A stretch of DNA of 44,801 bases from AC-37 sp036386455 (GCA_036386455.1 DASVVS010000065.1:1-44801); one strand, 5' to 3'; shown: positions 7,729 through 16,067, counted from the stretch's first letter. Numbers and translations: made by a program. Notes: generated by a model not told the origin, from the letters alone.

Positions 7729-8676
7729 CTACGGGCCCTGCTGCTGAAGCGGCGGCACCTGGCCCTGCTGCTGTGGGGGCGCCTGCCCCTGCCCGGGCGG
7801 CGCCTGCCCCTGCCCGGGCGGCAGCTGCCCGCCGAGCGCCCCCGCCAGCTCGGCGAGGTCCTGCACGTCCTTCGCCGGCGGCGGAGCCACGTTCACCCGC
7901 GCCCCGAAGTCGTAGAACTCCATCGTCATCGAGAACGAGGCCCGCTCCTGCTGGCCCGGCATGTCGAAGTCGTACTCGATCCGCACGCGGCGCACGAGGT
8001 CGTCGTCGCCGATCCAGAGCGTGATCGGGTAGGTGTCGTTGCCGGTCTGCTGCACGAGCTTCTCGACGGCCACGCGGGCCTGCTCGCGCTGCGCCTCGGG
8101 CAGGCGATCCGGATAGCGGCGGATGTCGACCTCGGCCCGGTAGCGCGTGGTCTCGACGCCGCGCACCGCCTCGGTGCCCTGCCGCTTGACCTCGCCGCTC
8201 ACCGCCCGGATCTGGTCGATCATCTGCCGCGGGTCGTTGCCGCCGAGCTGCCCCATCTGACCCGGGTCGATCCCGAGCGCGCGGCCGGCCTCCTGCACGT
8301 CCACGCGGAGCCAGCCCTTCTTCGCCCCGAGCTGCTGCATCGCGGCGGGCATCCTCATGTAGATGACGCTGCCCTCGAAGATCTGCTCGACCTTGCCGCC
8401 GCCGAGCGCGCCCGCGGACTCGAACGCGAGCCGCCCGCGCCGGGTCTGCGGGTCCAGCTCGCCGCTGCCCTTCATCGGCAGCACCTGCCCGGCGCCGGGC
8501 ACCTTGTAGCGGCCGTCGATCGTCAGGCGGAACCCGCCGGCGCGATTGGTGGCCTCGGCCGCGTTGGCGACGGTCGAGAGCGGCACGGTGTCGTCGTCGC
8601 CGGCGAACAGCAGCATGCCGACGACGGCGAGCACGGCGAACGCGCCGAACACGGTGAGGACCAGACGGCGAGGCAC
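7729..8676 (-). CDS. LppX/LprG-like membrane-anchored envelope protein
   Basis: Protein of 315 residues with an uncleaved-looking N-terminal anchor (about residues 4-25) and no lipobox cysteine. The external part has the LppX/LprG/LolA-like pattern: an opening helix (STVANAAEATNRAGGFRLTIDG), long amphipathic strands, and the GNDPRQMIDQIRAVSGEV segment. The last 35 residues are Pro/Gln-rich with a repeated PPGQGQA unit. It is paralogous to the lipoprotein at 9853-10668: both share GGNDPRQM, a V-x-x-x-GTE-x-VRG-x-x-T-x-Y motif and LW/VWI-DD-DLVRR. Family proteins carry lipids or lipoglycans across the envelope; that role is inferred. GTG 8676 has a -10 hexamer 6 nt upstream. Confidence 0.75.
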   Translation of the reverse strand: MPRRLVLTVFGAFAVLAVVGMLLFAGDDDTVPLSTVANAAEATNRAGGFRLTIDGRYKVPGAGQVLPMKGSGELDPQTRRGRLAFESAGALGGGKVEQIFEGSVIYMRMPAAMQQLGAKKGWLRVDVQEAGRALGIDPGQMGQLGGNDPRQMIDQIRAVSGEVKRQGTEAVRGVETTRYRAEVDIRRYPDRLPEAQREQARVAVEKLVQQTGNDTYPITLWIGDDDLVRRVRIEYDFDMPGQQERASFSMTMEFYDFGARVNVAPPPAKDVQDLAELAGALGGQLPPGQGQAPPGQGQAPPQQQGQVPPLQQQGP

Positions 8677-8682
8677 GAAGCG

Positions 8683-8688
8683 AGACTA
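8683..8688 (-). promoter_or_regulatory. -10 hexamer TAGTCT, leaderless type
   Basis: TAGTCT lies 6 nt before the GTG at 8676, with no ribosome binding site between. It separates the envelope protein gene from the upstream ogt operon. Confidence 0.5.
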
Positions 8689-8727
8689 GCGAGCGAAACC
8701 CCTGCTCGGGCCCGCTTCGGGGGCGGC

Positions 8728-9351
8728 TTAACCGGCCGACAACGCGCCCTCGAGCTCCAGCAGCCGCGCCTTGCGGTCGAGCCCGCCGGTGTAGCCGCCC
8801 ATGCCGCCTCCGCTGTGCAGCACGCGGTGGCACGGGATCACGATCGGGATCGGATTGCTTGCGAGCGCGTTCCCGGCGGCGCGCGCCGCGCGGGGGCTCC
8901 CGGCCGCGGCCGCGACCGCGCCGTAGGTGGACACCTCGCCGTACGGGATCCGCGCGGTGCGGCCGAGCACCTTGCGCGCGAACGGAGCCAGGAGCGACCG
9001 GTCGGTCGCCACGCTGAAGCTCCGGCGCCGGCCCTCGAAGTACTCGTCCAGCTCGCGGCGCACCTCGTCCAGCCGCTCCGGCGCCTCGATCACGCGCGGC
9101 GAGACCCGCTTGGCCAGGTCCGCGAGCGTCGCCTCGGACGGGAACCAGTCGAGGTAGGAGATGCGCACCACACCGCGCGGCGTGGCGGCCACGAGCAGCT
9201 CGCCGAGCGGCGTGCCGAGCGTGGCGTACGCGACGTCGATCAGGCCGTCGCCGGCCGCCCGCTCCGCGAAGCGCTCGAGCGCCCCCTTGGGCAGCCCGGC
9301 CCCGCCGCGTGCCGCGGCGGTCAGGCGCTGCGTGAGCCGTGGCTCGTTCAT
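8728..9351 (-). CDS. ogt: Methylated-DNA--protein-cysteine methyltransferase
   Basis: Suicide repair enzyme that moves the methyl group from O6-methylguanine to its own cysteine. The active-site motif IPCHRV is clear with C174, preceded by ASNPIPIV. The DNA-binding helix region (RIPYGEVSTYGAVAAAAGSPRAARAAGNAL) and the final GGYTGGLDRKARLLELE are all present. The 207 residues include about 40 N-terminal residues before the usual domain (TQRLTAAARGGAGLPKGALERFAERA) which are helical and of unknown role. ATG 9351 overlaps the sigma factor stop (ATGA), so the repair enzyme is produced with its own ECF sigma factor. Regulation by alkylation stress is possible but is not shown by the sequence. Confidence 0.93.
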   Translation of the reverse strand: MNEPRLTQRLTAAARGGAGLPKGALERFAERAAGDGLIDVAYATLGTPLGELLVAATPRGVVRISYLDWFPSEATLADLAKRVSPRVIEAPERLDEVRRELDEYFEGRRRSFSVATDRSLLAPFARKVLGRTARIPYGEVSTYGAVAAAAGSPRAARAAGNALASNPIPIVIPCHRVLHSGGGMGGYTGGLDRKARLLELEGALSAG

Positions 9352-9812
9352 GACAGGACCTCCCTGAGTCGCTTGACGCCGTCGGCGGCATTGCGCCGCG
9401 CCGCCTCCTCCGTGCAGCCCATCGCCGCGGCCACGTCGCGGTGCTTCAGATCCGCCGCGTAGCGCAGCGCCACGGCGACGCGCTGCCGCGGCGGCAGCTC
9501 GCGCACCGCCGCCCACAGCTCGCCGTCGGTCTCGGCCGGAGCCGGCGCCGCGAGCCCCTCCCCCGCCCCGTCGACCGGCACCGGCCGCCGGCCGCGCGCC
9601 CGGGCCGAGTCGATCGCCTTGTTGCGGGCGATCGACATCCCCCACGCGCGCAGGTTCGACCCGGGCCGCAGCCGCGGGTATGCCCGCAGCGCCGCGATCA
9701 GCGTCTCCTGCAGCGCGTCCTCGGCCTCCTGCGGCCCGACGAGCGCCACCAGGAACCGGTGGATCGGCTCGGCGTGCTCGTCGAGGAAGACCTGGAACGG
9801 AGGCAGGCTCAC
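9348..9812 (-). CDS. Short ECF-type sigma factor coupled to ogt
   Basis: Sigma-70 family protein of 154 residues. Region 2 is FLDEHAEPIHRFLVALVG, then EAEDALQETLIAALRAYPRL and LRAWGMSIARNKAIDSAR. Region 4 is LPPRQRVAVALRYAADLKHRDVAAAMGCTEEAARRNAADGVKRLR. It is short for an ECF factor and ends directly after the region 4 helix. No anti-sigma gene lies beside it; the only coupled partner is ogt, sharing ATGA. The helix-turn-helix segment CTEEAARRN is unusual in composition but keeps the fold pattern. GTG 9812 is the start, with a -10 hexamer 9 nt upstream. Confidence 0.85.
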   Translation of the reverse strand: MSLPPFQVFLDEHAEPIHRFLVALVGPQEAEDALQETLIAALRAYPRLRPGSNLRAWGMSIARNKAIDSARARGRRPVPVDGAGEGLAAPAPAETDGELWAAVRELPPRQRVAVALRYAADLKHRDVAAAMGCTEEAARRNAADGVKRLREVLS

Positions 9813-9821
9813 GCACGTAGA

Positions 9822-9827
9822 ACGCTA
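9822..9827 (-). promoter_or_regulatory. -10 hexamer TAGCGT for the sigma/ogt operon
   Basis: TAGCGT ends 9 nt before GTG 9812. No Shine-Dalgarno sequence is seen, so this fits the leaderless pattern found at many genes in this window. Confidence 0.45.
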
Positions 9828-9852
9828 CGGGCGCCGAGAACGTGAGGAGGCG

Positions 9853-10668
9853 TCAGCGCAGCTGCTGCGCGACGACCGCGGTCATGTCCTTGACCTCGTC
9901 GCCGGCCGGCACGTCGATCGTGACCGGCGTGCCGTAGTCGAACAGCTCCATGGTCATGTCCATGTCCATCTTGCCGCCGAAGGCCGGGTTGTTGAGGCTC
10001 ATCTTCATGTGCAGCCGCCGCACGAGGTCCTTGTCGTCGATCCAGACCTCCATCGGGAAGCTCTCGAGCCCGCTGACGTCGATCACCTTCTCGACGTCCT
10101 CCTTCGCCTCGGCGCGGCGCGCCGGCGGAAGCCGCTCGATCGACTTGCGCACGTCCACGTCGGCCTTGTAGTGCGTGGTCTTCTCCCCTCGCACCTCTTC
10201 GGTCCCGACCTTCTCGACCTCGTCGGAGGCGTTCTTCATCTGCGTGAGCATCTGACGGGGGTCGTTGCCGCCCGGCTGCTGGATCAACTCGAGGTCGACG
10301 CCGATGCGGCGATACGCCTCGCGCAGGTCGAGCTTCATCCACTCCGCACCGATCTGCTGCTCGAGCCCGGGCATCTGCTGGTAGACGACGAAACGGCGGA
10401 AGACCTGCTTCATGGTGCCGGCGCCGCCGGGCAGCTCCATCTCCATCTCGCTGTTGCCCTGGGCGTCCATCACGCCGTGGCCGCTCAGGTCGAACTCCTG
10501 GCCCCGAGCCTCGCCCGTGCCCTCGATCTCGAGGCGGGCGCCGCCCGCGGACGCGGATGCCTCGGCGGCGTCGGCGATCGCCTCGATGCCGACGGTCTCG
10601 GTACCGCAGCCGGAAGCGACCGCGGCGACGAGCGCGCAGAGCAGGGCGGCTACGAGAGCGCGGAGCAC
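9853..10668 (-). CDS. LppX/LprG-like lipoprotein
   Basis: Lipoprotein of 271 residues. The signal peptide ends in the lipobox ASGC with the lipidated Cys at residue 21. The mature part carries the LppX/LprG-like pattern (IADAAEASASAGGARLEIEGTGEA, then strand-rich sequence). It shares GGNDPRQML, a VEKVGTEEVRGEKTTHYKADVDVR segment and VWIDDKDLVRRL with the protein at 7729-8676, so the two are paralogues. Actinobacterial family members bind and move lipids or lipoglycans at the cell surface; here that is inference. It lacks the Pro/Gln-rich tail of its paralogue. The start GTG 10668 has a -10 hexamer 6 nt upstream. Confidence 0.8.
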   Translation of the reverse strand: MLRALVAALLCALVAAVASGCGTETVGIEAIADAAEASASAGGARLEIEGTGEARGQEFDLSGHGVMDAQGNSEMEMELPGGAGTMKQVFRRFVVYQQMPGLEQQIGAEWMKLDLREAYRRIGVDLELIQQPGGNDPRQMLTQMKNASDEVEKVGTEEVRGEKTTHYKADVDVRKSIERLPPARRAEAKEDVEKVIDVSGLESFPMEVWIDDKDLVRRLHMKMSLNNPAFGGKMDMDMTMELFDYGTPVTIDVPAGDEVKDMTAVVAQQLR

Positions 10669-10674
10669 GCCGGA

Positions 10675-10680
10675 AGCCTA
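10675..10680 (-). promoter_or_regulatory. -10 hexamer TAGGCT, leaderless type
   Basis: TAGGCT lies 6 nt before GTG 10668 of the lipoprotein gene with no ribosome binding site between. Confidence 0.5.
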
Positions 10681-10728
10681 ACCCAGAGAGGAGCCGAAAA
10701 CCGAGGAGACCAAGGACGCAGGGAGCAA

Positions 10729-10747
10729 CGCGTGCCGAAGGCACGCG
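10729..10747 (-). terminator. Hairpin after the major sigma factor gene
   Basis: A perfect 8 bp stem (CGCGTGCC with GGCACGCG, triloop TTC in the RNA of the minus strand) lies 37 nt past the stop of the sigma gene. No U-tract follows, so it is a weak or Rho-assisted terminator at best, or a 3' stabilising hairpin. Confidence 0.45.
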
Positions 10748-10783
10748 AGCGACCGAGGACGAAGGTATCCGACGGTTTGCAGG

Positions 10784-11872
10784 CTACGCCGCGTCGCGGA
10801 GGGCGGCGAGGTCGCCAGACTCCGCAAGACGCTCGAGAGCGTCTTCCTCGATCTGGCGCACCCGCTCCGCCGAGATGCCGAGCCGGCGCCCGGTCTCGCG
10901 CAGCGGGGTGGGCTCGCGCCCGCCCAGGCCGAACCGCAGCTCGACGACGTCTCGCTCCCGCTCGGGAAGGGCGTCCACGGCACGCTGCACCGCGCTGGTG
11001 CCGGCGTCCTGGACGACCTCGTCCTCCGGGTTGGGCGCGTTGCTGGCGAGCAGGTCGCCGAACGCGGTCTCGCCGTCGTCGCCGACCGGCTGGTCGAGCG
11101 ACGTGAGCGGCCGCGCCGCCTTGCGGATCTCGATGACCTGGTCGATCGGGAGCTCGACCGCCTCGGCCAGCTCCTCCTCGGTCGGCTCGCGGCCGAGCTT
11201 GGTCGCGAGCTCGCGCTCGGTGCGGTTGATCTTGCGCTCGCGCTGCGCGATGTGGACGGGCAGGCGGATCGTGCGCGAGCTGTTCTCCAGCCCGCGCTGG
11301 ATCGCCTGGCGGATCCACAGCGTCGCGTAGGTCGAGAACTTGAAGCCGCGGCGCCAGTCGAACTTCTCCGTCGCCCGGATCAGGCCGAGCATGCCCTCCT
11401 GGACGAGGTCGCCCAGCGTCAGGCCGTGGCCCTGGTACTTGCGGGCCACCGACACGACGAGCCGGAGGTTCGAGTTGATCATGCGGTCCTTGGCCTCGAT
11501 GTCGCCCTTCTCGATGCGCTGGGCGAGCTCGATCTCCTCGGCGGCGGTGAGCAGCGGGTACTTCCGCGCCTCGTTGAAGAAGAGCTGCAGCGAATCGGTC
11601 GTGACGTCGTCGGCCTGCGCGTGCGCGCGCTCGGCGGCCGTCTTGCCGGCCATGCCGTCGTCCTCGCGCGTGAAACGGCGCTTGCGCGTAGTGGTGGCGG
11701 CGGGCGCCTTGGCGGGCGCCTTCGCCGCCTTCTTCTCAGCGGCGGTCTCGCCACGCGTGCGAGGCGTCTTCTCCGCGGCGGTCTCCTTGCCGCGCTTGCG
11801 CGCAGCGGACCCACCGTCGGCGTGACGCTTGCGGGCGGCGTGCTTCGGGTTGTCCTTGGTTACAGCAGGCAT
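10784..11872 (-). CDS. Principal-type (group 1/2) sigma-70 factor
   Basis: Sigma factor of 362 residues. Residues 1-75 are basic and Lys/Ala/Arg-rich (AAEKKAAKAPAKAPAA), like a histone H1 tail, in place of region 1.1. Region 1.2 (DSLQLFFNEARKYPLL), region 2 (NLRLVVSVARKYQGHGLTLGDLVQEG, then FDWRRGFKFSTYATLWIRQAI), region 3 and region 4 (LPERERDVVELRFGLGG...RRLGISAERVRQIEEDALERL) are all complete. This is the housekeeping class or a close group 2 relative; which of the two cannot be told from one gene. Genes starting with TANNNT boxes in this window would be natural targets. The ATG at 11872 follows a long A+T-richer leader with a GGAAAG ribosome binding site. Confidence 0.93.
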   Translation of the reverse strand: MPAVTKDNPKHAARKRHADGGSAARKRGKETAAEKTPRTRGETAAEKKAAKAPAKAPAATTTRKRRFTREDDGMAGKTAAERAHAQADDVTTDSLQLFFNEARKYPLLTAAEEIELAQRIEKGDIEAKDRMINSNLRLVVSVARKYQGHGLTLGDLVQEGMLGLIRATEKFDWRRGFKFSTYATLWIRQAIQRGLENSSRTIRLPVHIAQRERKINRTERELATKLGREPTEEELAEAVELPIDQVIEIRKAARPLTSLDQPVGDDGETAFGDLLASNAPNPEDEVVQDAGTSAVQRAVDALPERERDVVELRFGLGGREPTPLRETGRRLGISAERVRQIEEDALERLAESGDLAALRDAA

Positions 11873-12076
11873 TCAGCTTTCCAACTGGCTTCGGGGGCTA
11901 AAGTTTCGGAAAGACTTCGAAAGTTCGGCTGATCTAGAAGCTTACCAGTGTTGTACCCGGTGAGTGTGACCCCGAACACGGTTACCCGAACCTTCCATAC
12001 GAGCAAACGGCGGAGAAAGCGGGAATTTGCGTGTTTTTGGGCGCGGCCGCGCTCCAGAGGGCGCTCGCCGCGACCT
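11873..12076 (-). promoter_or_regulatory. A+T-richer upstream region of the major sigma gene
   Basis: About 200 bp without a gene between the ArsR stop and the sigma factor start. It is clearly less G+C-rich than its surroundings. Reading toward the sigma gene, the segment nearest the start has repeated ACTTT/CCGAA units (CCGAACTTTCGAAG and TTTCCGAAACTTT). A possible -10 (TACAAC) lies about 60 nt from the ATG. It probably holds the sigma gene promoter and a structured leader. I see no named riboswitch or ncRNA in it. Confidence 0.4.
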
Positions 12077-12385
12077 CTATGCGGCCTTGGCCGCGTTCAA
12101 GACCGAGCTGATCAGCCCCGGAAACCGCTCCTCGAGCTCCTCGGTCCTGAGCGTCACGAGCCTGTGGGTCCCGTTCGCTCGGGTGAAGGTTATACCTGCT
12201 TCCCGGAGCACCTTGAAGTGATGCGAGAGCGTGGACTTGGCCACCTTCGCCTCGACGGCGCTGCACGGACGCTCCTTCTCGTCGGCCAGGAGCCGGACGA
12301 TCTCGAGCCGGACGGGGTCGCTGAGCGCGTGGAGCACGTCGGCGAGCTCGATCTCGTCCACACGCGGATGGTGCAGGGCCCTCAT
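12077..12385 (-). CDS. ArsR-family winged-helix repressor
   Basis: Transcriptional regulator of 102 residues. The pattern is typical of ArsR/SmtB proteins: VLHALSDPVRLEIVRLLADEKERPCSAVE, then recognition helix KSTLSHHFKVLREAGI and the wing TRANGTHRLVTLRTEELEERFPG. The single Cys (C41, RPCSAVE) sits where some members have ligands, but no CxC metal site is present, so a metal sensor is not indicated. ATG 12385 is used; it begins MRALHHP. The gene is divergent from the large secreted M14 peptidase at 12527, with 141 bp between. Regulation of that neighbour is possible. Confidence 0.88.
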   Translation of the reverse strand: MRALHHPRVDEIELADVLHALSDPVRLEIVRLLADEKERPCSAVEAKVAKSTLSHHFKVLREAGITFTRANGTHRLVTLRTEELEERFPGLISSVLNAAKAA

Positions 12386-12413
12386 CGCAGCGCCCCCCCT
12401 CAGACCGCCGGAC

Positions 12414-12433
12414 GGTTCGATCGGGACCGAATC
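12414..12433. promoter_or_regulatory. Imperfect inverted repeat, candidate ArsR operator
   Basis: GGTTCG and CGAATC form a 5-of-6 inverted repeat with an 8 nt spacer, 29 bp upstream of the arsR start in the divergent intergenic region. Placement fits an operator; the symmetry is weak. Confidence 0.25.
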
Positions 12434-12526
12434 ATCGAAGCGAGCATAGCGGCGCCGTCCAGCGTCCCCCATTCGGGGTGGACCGCCTGTAGTGGTGGCA
12501 CCCACACATTGCGGGGCTGCTTCAAT

Positions 12527-15500
12527 GTGCCGCGCACTTTGGCGGGCAAGGGACTCATCGGGGGCTTCACGAGGGCGGCGGTGGCCACGGCGTGGCTGTG
12601 CGCGCTCGTGCTGGCCGCGCCCGCCGGCGCGACGCCGGTGGCGACCAGCCAGGAGCAGTACAGCTCGCTCGGGCGCGTCTTCCCCGACCCGCTCGCGAAC
12701 TGCACGGGCACGCCGTGCTCGCCGTTCGCGCAGGGCAACGTCCCGGCCACGCAGTTCATCGGCTACCAGGAGTTCGTCAGCGGGATGCGGCTCCTGAACT
12801 CCAAGCCCGAGTGGCGGCGCTACCTCGAGGTCTGGCCGCTCGACGGCAAGATGGGCGAGGGCTCGCAGTCGCAGCCCGGCGACGCGATGTTCCCCGGCAA
12901 CGACCTCGGCCGGCTCGAGTTCAAGCCGCGCAGCGACCACCAGTCCGCCGGCCTCGCCACGAGCACCCAGAGCCGCAGCAAGTCGGACATGTACGTCGTC
13001 CGCGTGACCGACGAGACCGTGCCGGACAAGGGCAAGAAGCGCTACGCCCTGTCGCTCTCGATCCACGGCATCGAGCGGGCGGGCGCCGAGGGCGGCATCC
13101 GCGCGATCGAGGACCTCGTCACGGCGCAGACGCTCGGGCGCAGCGGCAACGCGATCCTGCCGAAGGAGGCGGGCGCCTCCCCCAGCTTCGGCGAGACGCT
13201 GCGCAAGACGATCTTCTACTTCTCGCTGCCCAACCCGGACGGCTGGCGGCGCGGCTCGGTCTCCGAGGGCGGCGTGTTCTTCCAGCGCTACAACGGCAAC
13301 GGGATGGACGTGAACCGCGACTGGCCCGACATCGGGTTCAGCCACCGGTTCTACTCCGCGAACTCCGAGCCGGAGACGCGCGCGCTCAATCGCTTCTTCA
13401 CCGGCGTCGAGTCCGACCACGGGCAGTTCACCGCGGGCGACGACCTGCACGGCCAGCCGTTCGCCGACGCGCTCTCGTACACGATGATGCCCCACGGCCG
13501 CCACGACTGGCCCAAGAACGCGCGGCTGACCGACGCGGCCAAGAAGATCAACACCGCGACCAACGCGATGGTGAGCTGGTCGCCGATCGTGCAGCCGAAC
13601 TCGGAGCCGCAGGGCGGTGAGGTCGGCTGCGCCCCGGATGTGCTCGGCACCCCGTGCGCGAAGATCTACGGCCAGACCTGGGGCACGGTCTACGACACGA
13701 TCAACTACACGACGGCGGGCACGCTCGGGGACTGGTTCGACTCCACGGCGGGGCTGAACGCGGACGGCATCGACAACGAGATGTCGTTCTCGCATCTCGA
13801 CCGGAACATCACCTTCGACCCGCACACCGAGCAGATGCACGTGGACGGGAACAAGGCGCTGATCTGGTCGCACGTGACCTCGATGCTGAATCCGCCCGAC
13901 GAGAAGTTCGACGCGCCCGGGCGCAAGGGTTACGTGCCGAACACGCGGCTCAAGCGCGAGGAGAAGACCGCGCCGAAGATCCCCGCGGGCACGGTGCCGC
14001 AGGACGACGAGGGCGGCGTGGCCCCCGCCGGCACGTACAACTTCACCGTCAAGGGCGGCAAGCAGCCCGACGGCAAGGACATCTACAACGGCGGCATGCG
14101 CATCCAGGCCACGGCCGCGAACGTGCAGGGCATCGGCCCGGGCGTCACGACACTGACGGTCGAGTGCCGCGGCTGTGACTCGCACCTCGAGCGCGAGGAG
14201 GCGGCCGGCGACGACTGGGTCACCGTGGCCGAGGACTTCAACCAGGCCCCCACGTACGCGCAGGCCGGCGTGACCGTCTCGGTCAACCAGCCGCAGGCGT
14301 TCCGGAAGGACGGCCGGCCGGTCGAGTGGCGCGCGGTGGTGAGCGCCGAGGGCGGCCCGGCTCCGCGGGTGGACATCAACTTCAGCTCCGAGCCCGCGTC
14401 CGACGACGGCAACACCGGCGGCGACCCGGCCCCGAGGATCGCCGCCTATGACGTGGCCAACACGGACGTCTTCCGCGAGCTCAGCGGCGACATGGTCGCC
14501 GGCGAGTCCGGGTTCGAGGCGATCGACCCCAAGAAGGTGATCGCGGGCACGCAGTCGCTCAGCGGGCTCGACTCCCTCGTGCTCGCCGACGACGGGCTGC
14601 CGGGCTACAAGCGCCAGGACCCGAACCCGGGCCCGCGCGGCACGCCTCCGGCGCCGCGTGACATCTCGTCGAGCCCGACCGTTCCGGGCGCCCACGGGTT
14701 CGAGGGCACCGATGCGCGCGCGCCCGGCACCTTCACGCGCGTGGACTTCGACATCACCGACGCGAACCCGGCCGGCGGCGTGAACATCAAGATCGCCTGG
14801 GCCTCGCCGAACAACGACTTCGACATGTACCTCTACCGCGTCGCGGGCGGCGAGGAGGTGCTGGTCGGCTCTTCCACCGGCACGCAGCTCACCACCAACT
14901 CCGAGGAGATCGACCTCGACGACCCGCTCCCGAGCGGCAGCTACCGGCTCTACGTGGACAACTTCGCGGCGGCGGATCCGACCTGGTCGGGCAAGATGAC
15001 GTTCAAGCAGCTCGTCGTGACGAACGAGCCGTCGAGCTACAGCGAGGCCGACAAGGACAAGTGGTTCGCCGCCGTGCGCAAGTGGGTCGAGGGCGGCGGG
15101 AACCTCGTGCTGACCGACGGCGCCCTGTCCTCGCTCACCGACCTGGTCCCGGCCAGCTTCACCCCCGCGGCCACGCGCGAGACGACCGTCTACGCGGGCC
15201 AGATCACCTTCGCCAAGTCGGCCGGCGACTCGACGGTTCAGGATCCGCTGGCACAGAAGCCGATCTCGATCGCGCAACCGGGCGCGCGCTTCAACAGCGG
15301 CAACCGGCGCCAGACCTACGAGCCGACCCCGCTCGGGTTCGCCATCCAGCAGGACGTGCGCGGCAACGACGACACCTCGTTCGCCGAGCAGTGGGACGTG
15401 GACCGCAAGGCGTGGGAGCTGGCCGGCGGCCGCACCGCGGGCACGTCGGTCGACTCGGGCGCGCGTGACGCCGCCCCGGTCCACGACCGCACCGCGCTCG

Positions 15501-16051
15501 GCGAGCTCAAGGTCGGCAAGGGCCAGATCCGGATCGCCGGCGGCCTGCTGCCCCAGCCCTCCACCGAGTTCAACCACCCCCTCGGCATCGAGCCGTACTC
15601 GCTCACCTACACCGGCTACATCCTGCTGCGCAACCTGCTCGAGGTGCCGAACATCCTCTCGGGCAAGACGATCGGCGGCCGCTTCCTGATCTCCGGCCGC
15701 GCGGTGAAGATGAAGGACAACCGCGCCGGCGTGCGGGTCTCCTGCCGCAAGCCGTTCGTGTGCAAGGGCAAGCTCACGCTGACCACCCGGATCCGCCAGC
15801 GCGTGAAGGGCAAGATCCGCAAGAAGACGGTGAACCTGGGCGCCGTGAACTTCAACATCGGCAACAAGTCGCGCAACCGCGTGCTGCAGGTGCCGATCCG
15901 CAAGAAGTCGCGCAAGTACGTCCTGCGCACGCGGCGGGTGAACGTGCTGGCCACGGCGCCGATCAGCTTCACCGACGGCAAGCGCGGGACGGCCCGCAAC
16001 GACTTCTGGTTCTACCGGCCGACCTCACGCGCACTGCGCCGCGGGCGCTAG
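12527..16051 (+). CDS. Large secreted M14 zinc carboxypeptidase with C-terminal accessory domains
   Basis: Protein of about 1174 residues. A signal peptide (AVATAWLCALVLAAPAGA) precedes an M14 catalytic domain (about 40-420). Zinc ligands are H180 and E183 (SIHGIERAGAEGG) and H308 (GDDLHGQPF); NPDGWRRG and MDVNRDWPD are also conserved. Later parts include a PPC-like beta domain at about 735-826 (FDMYLYRVAGG) and a Rossmann-like stretch (FAAVRKWVEGGGNLVLTDG). The C-terminal 130 residues are strongly basic (KGKIRKKTV, IRKKSRKYVLRTRR), perhaps for binding the wall. GTG 12527 is preferred; TTG 12539 is an alternative. The open frame upstream to 11948 is chance, as the signal peptide sits at 12527. 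Substrate is unknown. Confidence 0.85.
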   Translation: MPRTLAGKGLIGGFTRAAVATAWLCALVLAAPAGATPVATSQEQYSSLGRVFPDPLANCTGTPCSPFAQGNVPATQFIGYQEFVSGMRLLNSKPEWRRYLEVWPLDGKMGEGSQSQPGDAMFPGNDLGRLEFKPRSDHQSAGLATSTQSRSKSDMYVVRVTDETVPDKGKKRYALSLSIHGIERAGAEGGIRAIEDLVTAQTLGRSGNAILPKEAGASPSFGETLRKTIFYFSLPNPDGWRRGSVSEGGVFFQRYNGNGMDVNRDWPDIGFSHRFYSANSEPETRALNRFFTGVESDHGQFTAGDDLHGQPFADALSYTMMPHGRHDWPKNARLTDAAKKINTATNAMVSWSPIVQPNSEPQGGEVGCAPDVLGTPCAKIYGQTWGTVYDTINYTTAGTLGDWFDSTAGLNADGIDNEMSFSHLDRNITFDPHTEQMHVDGNKALIWSHVTSMLNPPDEKFDAPGRKGYVPNTRLKREEKTAPKIPAGTVPQDDEGGVAPAGTYNFTVKGGKQPDGKDIYNGGMRIQATAANVQGIGPGVTTLTVECRGCDSHLEREEAAGDDWVTVAEDFNQAPTYAQAGVTVSVNQPQAFRKDGRPVEWRAVVSAEGGPAPRVDINFSSEPASDDGNTGGDPAPRIAAYDVANTDVFRELSGDMVAGESGFEAIDPKKVIAGTQSLSGLDSLVLADDGLPGYKRQDPNPGPRGTPPAPRDISSSPTVPGAHGFEGTDARAPGTFTRVDFDITDANPAGGVNIKIAWASPNNDFDMYLYRVAGGEEVLVGSSTGTQLTTNSEEIDLDDPLPSGSYRLYVDNFAAADPTWSGKMTFKQLVVTNEPSSYSEADKDKWFAAVRKWVEGGGNLVLTDGALSSLTDLVPASFTPAATRETTVYAGQITFAKSAGDSTVQDPLAQKPISIAQPGARFNSGNRRQTYEPTPLGFAIQQDVRGNDDTSFAEQWDVDRKAWELAGGRTAGTSVDSGARDAAPVHDRTALGELKVGKGQIRIAGGLLPQPSTEFNHPLGIEPYSLTYTGYILLRNLLEVPNILSGKTIGGRFLISGRAVKMKDNRAGVRVSCRKPFVCKGKLTLTTRIRQRVKGKIRKKTVNLGAVNFNIGNKSRNRVLQVPIRKKSRKYVLRTRRVNVLATAPISFTDGKRGTARNDFWFYRPTSRALRRGR

Positions 16052-16067
16052 CCGGCCGCCCCCTCCC

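Noticed and set aside
7204..9462. Plus-strand open frame of 752 codons across yceH, the envelope protein and ogt
   Set aside because: It crosses three recognised minus-strand genes and has no domain.
12414..12433. TTCGA-like sequence as a possible tRNA T-arm
   Set aside because: No acceptor stem, anticodon arm or CCA end can be drawn around it.
11948..12526. Upstream in-frame extension of the large M14 peptidase
   Set aside because: It would add 193 residues before a clear signal peptide and run antisense through the ArsR gene.
12077..15577. Minus-strand open frame of 1166 codons antisense to the large M14 peptidase
   Set aside because: Arg/Val/Leu-rich without domains; only its last 102 codons (the ArsR gene) are real. 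It is a mirror of G+C-rich codon use on the other strand.
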